A stretch of DNA of 45,194 bases from Bacteroidia bacterium (lineage in GTDB: Bacteria > Bacteroidota > Bacteroidia > AKYH767-A > OLB10), in assembly GCA_016788185.1 (NCBI GenBank), contig JAEUTF010000181.1:1-45194 (forward strand), given 5' to 3'. The position numbers and the translations under genes are program-made. The notes beneath the pieces were generated by a model. That model had not been told where the DNA came from, did not search any database, and worked only from the letters and a program-made list of their open reading frames with translations. Below are positions 44,101 through 45,194 of this stretch, in pieces (position 1 is the first letter of the stretch; the number at the start of each line of letters is the position of its first letter).

Positions 44101-45194
44101 GGCGCTCCTGTTGCCTGTGGTGTGACAACCAGCAACGACTGCAACAACAACGATGCCGCCGTCAACCCGGCTGCCACTGAAGTCTGCAACGGGGTGGACG
44201 ATGACTGCGACGGCGCTATTGACGACGGTCTTACCTTCCTCGATTATTATGTAGACGGTGACGGTGACGGCTTCGGTGCCGGCGTGGCCACTTCTTCCTG
44301 CAACCCCATTGCCGGTTCCGTAACTGTCAACGGTGACTGCGACGATCTCAATGCCGCGGTCAACCCGGCTGCCACTGAAGTCTGCAACGGTGTGGACGAT
44401 GACTGTGACGGTACTGCCGACGACGGTCTTACCTTCATAACCTATTATGCGGACGCCGATTTCGACGGTTTCGGTAACAATGCCGCTTCTCAGTCTACCT
44501 GCAACGGCGCTCCGGCGGGCTACATCCTGGACAATACAGATTGCGACGACACACAACTCCTCTATGCCGATGGCGACCTTGATGGTTTCGGTGCCGGCGC
44601 TCCTGTAGCCTGTGGTGTGGTAACCAGCAACGACTGCAACGACAACGATGCCGCCGTCAACCCGGCTGCCGCTGAAGTCTGCAACGGTGTGGACGACGAT
44701 TGCGACGGTACTGCGGACGACGGTCTTACCTTCCTCGATTATTATGTAGACGGTGACGGTGACGGCTTCGGTGCCGGCGTGGCCACTTCTTCCTGCAACC
44801 CCATTGCCGGTTCCGTAACTGTAAACGGTGACTGCGACGATCTCAATGCCGCCGTCAACCCGGCTGCCGCTGAAGTCTGCAACGGTGTGGACGACGACTG
44901 CGACGGTACTGCCGACGATGGTCTCACCTTCATAACTTACTTTGCGGACGCCGATGGCGACGGTTTCGGTAACAATGCCGTTTCCCAATCTACCTGCAAC
45001 GGCGCTCCGGCGGGATACATTCTTGACTATTCAGATTGCGACGATACGCAACTCCTCTATGCCGATAGCGACCTCGATGGTTTCGGTGCCGGCGCTCCTG
45101 TAGCCTGTGGTGTGGTAACCAGCAACGACTGCAACGACAACGATGCCGCCGTCAACCCGGCTGCCGCTGAAGTCTGCAACGGTGTGGACGACGA
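38197..45194 (+). CDS. Giant secreted mosaic surface protein (Gly-rich, P-domain, SprB, HYR and MopE-like repeats), 3'-truncated
   Basis: I read this frame line by line from the ATG to the window end: 2,332 codons without a stop, running off the edge. A signal peptide occupies about 1-43 (hydrophobic ITVFLALILSVTTAFG). Next is a Gly-rich domain (about 47-250) opening with TWIAPAGVTSVQVECWGGG, then Ig-like/beta-sandwich segments (250-510) and a proprotein-convertase P-domain (about 508-648, with SDLEIYLARPGG and GNWTLRVTDDAGGDVGTL). SprB-type repeats with DGSITANPVQGTSPYSFLWS and GVYTVTVTDNDGC begin near 884, and an HYR domain lies at about 1181-1254. From about 1258 to the edge runs an Asp/Cys-rich MopE-like array. 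The C-terminus, where a T9SS sorting domain is expected, is not in the window. Probable role: a large calcium-loaded adhesin or gliding/attachment surface protein. Confidence 0.88.
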   Translation, partial: MQTISTLLKEQKLFLILRSKTRKNRCITVFLALILSVTTAFGQSTQTFSSSGTWIAPAGVTSVQVECWGGGGRGGSTVFSGNETGGGGGGAYVKKNSVPVNAGTSYTVTVGAGSSSSGVAGGDSWFNTNTTVMAKGGSTVNDNGTSGASGGSAASSIGDIKFSGGNGAAGSSGNYGGGGGSSAGTAAAGTTATNSNGGAAPTGGGNGGNGRSGSNGNGLPGSVPGGGGGGVRSGTLGLQTGGAGANGRVLVTWTCPVYALTGTSVSSVVCSGSAAIINLTGNASELPAGTYTISYNLSGANTASGITSSLNVTVAGSASFSTIALTNSGITDITITNLSSGSGSATCSNAISAFNTAVISVSAVSAGSISGAQTTCTGGDPATINNNILGTGSGTITYYWESSTSGPAAGFSLIPGANAESYDPPGGLSVTTWFRRVAVSTDGSTVCEAPSTAVAVTVSSTQLPVVTAQTASSAVCQGSTVNLIASTNANFSSTANPNLNIPDNNSTGVTSTINATGLPTSLSGWQVRVTVNIPHAWTSDLEIYLARPGGGFGGGSGSNQVGTIAGQSIRLSNDNGGSGDGYNNCTFRDDAASSVTTQSGNVTISGNFIPEELLSTLSGNPNGNWTLRVTDDAGGDVGTLTSWTLQIIYPNGLSFSWSSSPSGFTSSDQNPVSNAVTTSTDYTVIMTDALSGCTQSSLVSVGVIPNPSPKVIPGDTILCNGSNYFLHVIDTGAYAASYPVGTTVDWVNIISNQSPNDSLNTNGNGSSFQAKVTLPSGCFAFSPVRTVLSKAIVPNETITHASCNLSNGKIVANMVLGTAPFRYVWKAGLVVIRDTISFSALDSIYALASGSYTLEITDNYGLNLPSEPSCSGGPYVFAVNNVTPPSVSLNLTNISCAGQNDGSITANPVQGTSPYSFLWSNGAVSSAINGLTPGVYTVTVTDNDGCTATGQGTIIEPGLLNLLLTYAEPLCTGTSTGVVTVSVGGGTPPFTYEWFDQSLQPIGTNNDSLFNVPSGTYHVLVTDANACNTNTSILVEDPPLLTATCSAVDATCSGGSDGAGSVIAFGGRGSYSFLWSNGANTASLSSLSAGSYTVTVTDGNGCTVQCIATVSEPAPVGGIVIGNDVNCANDQTTVIVTGTGGTAPYSGEGSFVVGVGTHYFPITDVNGCSGTASITINNLDNLAPVISNCPSDITQCESIVTWNAPVASDNCTLISFSSNYTPGTAFPVGTTQVVYTATDNAGLISNCIFNVTILPTPVWYEDLDLDGFGNPVVSITSCNQPGGYIADNSDCDDTQFLYADGDLDGFGAGAPVACGVATSNDCNDNDAAVNPAAAEVCNGVDDDCDGTADDGLTFLDYYSDDDSDGFGDVLLGNFCQAPASSSLPNGDCDDLNAAVNPAAAEVCNGVDDDCDGTADDGQTFLDYYVDGDGDGFGDGVATSSCNPIAGSVTVNGDCDDLNATVNPAAAEVCNGVDDDCDGTADDGQTFLDYYVDGDGDGFGAGVATSSCNPIAGSVTVNGDCDDLNAAVNPAAAEVCNGVDDDCDGTADDGLTFLDYYVDGDGDGFGDGAATSSCNPIAGSVTVNGDCNDNNAAVNPAAAEVCNGVDDDCDGTADDGLTFLDYYSDDDSDGFGDVLLGNFCQAPASSSLQNGDCDDLNAAVNPTAAEVCNGVDDDCDGAIDEGLIFLDYYSDDDSDGFGDVLLGNFCQAPTSSSLQNGDCNDLNAAVNPAATEVCNGVDDDCDGAIDDGLTFLDYYSDDDSDGFGDVLLGNFCQAPASSSLQNGDCDDLNAGVNPAAAEVCNGMDDDCDGTADDGLTFVTYYADADGDGFGNNAVSQSTCNGAPAGYILNNSDCDDTQLLYADGDLDGFGAGAPVACGVVTSNDCNDNDAAVNPAAAEVCNGVDDDCDGTADDGLTFITYYADADGDGFGNNAVYQSTCNGAPAGYILDNTDCDDTQLLYADGDLDGFGAGAPVACGVTTSNDCNNNDAAVNPAATEVCNGVDDDCDGAIDDGLTFLDYYVDGDGDGFGAGVATSSCNPIAGSVTVNGDCDDLNAAVNPAATEVCNGVDDDCDGTADDGLTFITYYADADFDGFGNNAASQSTCNGAPAGYILDNTDCDDTQLLYADGDLDGFGAGAPVACGVVTSNDCNDNDAAVNPAAAEVCNGVDDDCDGTADDGLTFLDYYVDGDGDGFGAGVATSSCNPIAGSVTVNGDCDDLNAAVNPAAAEVCNGVDDDCDGTADDGLTFITYFADADGDGFGNNAVSQSTCNGAPAGYILDYSDCDDTQLLYADSDLDGFGAGAPVACGVVTSNDCNDNDAAVNPAAAEVCNGVDD
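41968..45194 (+). repeat. Tandem MopE-like modules of exactly 198 or 297 bp
   Basis: In-frame modules each begin with an aromatic pair and DxDxDGFG. After a first, diverged 3-block module (to about 42264) the order is: A 42265, B 42463, B 42661, B 42859, A 43057, A 43255, A 43453, C 43651, C 43948, B 44245, C 44443, B 44740, C 44938 (cut by the edge). A and B modules are 198 bp (66 residues) and C modules 297 bp (99 residues). All share a 33-residue second half containing NAAVNPAAAEVCNGVDDDCD. A carries YYSDDDSDGFGDVLLGNFC, B carries YYVDGDGDGFG with SSCNPIAGSVTV, and C carries YYADADGDGFG plus an extra YADGDLDGFGAGAPVACG block. Copies are nearly identical in DNA, differing mostly at synonymous sites. 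Confidence 0.9.

Noticed and set aside
43744-44988. 414-codon open frame on the minus strand
   Set aside because: Same reason: a shadow of the repeat array with the same periodicity and no promoter or independent features.
41968-45194. Tandem direct repeats as a CRISPR array or satellite
   Set aside because: Repeat units are 198/297 bp, contiguous without unique spacers, and stay in frame with a protein that continues from a normal signal peptide.

Overview
The window looks like a chromosomal piece of a member of the Bacteroidota. Several features point the same way. A subtilase carries a type IX secretion (T9SS) C-terminal sorting domain. There is a TonB-dependent receptor with a carboxypeptidase-regulatory-like N-terminal domain, lipoproteins with Bacteroidota-type N-termini, and a SprB/HYR/MopE-repeat surface protein. 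Shine-Dalgarno sequences are almost absent, and at least ten perfect TAnnTTTG boxes, the Bacteroidota sigma-A -7 element, sit upstream of genes. I see no insertion sequences, phage genes, CRISPR array, tRNA or rRNA. No gene-free stretch exceeds about 300 bases.

Layout. 1-7.3 kb: 3' end of a secreted T9SS subtilase, a UbiA-type prenyltransferase, a fused alpha/beta 2-oxoacid dehydrogenase E1, MurQ, a conserved acidic protein of unknown function and an RlpA/DPBB protein. 7.3-14.7 kb: two Nudix hydrolases, a tandem pair of Omp28-like lipoproteins, an ABC exporter, a small secreted protein ending in a TonB-C-like domain and a second subtilase. 14.9-18.7 kb: ClpB and an agmatinase/arginase-fold enzyme.

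18.8-29.7 kb is a complete phosphate-starvation locus. A PhoR/PhoB-like pair (minus strand) is divergent from a TonB-dependent receptor, which is followed by a large lipoprotein and then pstS, pstC, pstA, pstB and phoU. Upstream of the response regulator, the receptor, the lipoprotein and pstS I read phased direct repeats of the form CTTAACA plus 4 nt (11-bp period). They resemble Pho boxes and would tie receptor and lipoprotein to the same regulon. This is the best candidate for an under-described system: outer-membrane uptake of a phosphorus compound through a TonB receptor with a non-SusD lipoprotein partner.

29.7-38.0 kb: an inositol-monophosphatase-like protein, Lgt and MtaB in a tight minus-strand operon; a peptide-type ABC solute-binding lipoprotein; a PD40 beta-propeller protein; an ECF sigma factor with a small downstream gene; and endonuclease III. 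38.2 kb to the end is one unterminated reading frame of more than 2,332 codons. It encodes a giant secreted mosaic protein: signal peptide, Gly-rich domain, P-domain, SprB-like repeats, HYR domain and a long MopE-like Asp/Cys-rich array. The array is built from strictly 198-bp and 297-bp modules, i.e. two or three 33-residue blocks.

In several genes the TAnnTTTG box lies only 4-7 nt before the start codon, which suggests leaderless or nearly leaderless mRNAs (ubiA-like, the 5986 gene, mtaB, the 33345 gene and probably the 36161 gene). The same boxes were used to choose starts where the longest open frame begins upstream of the promoter.
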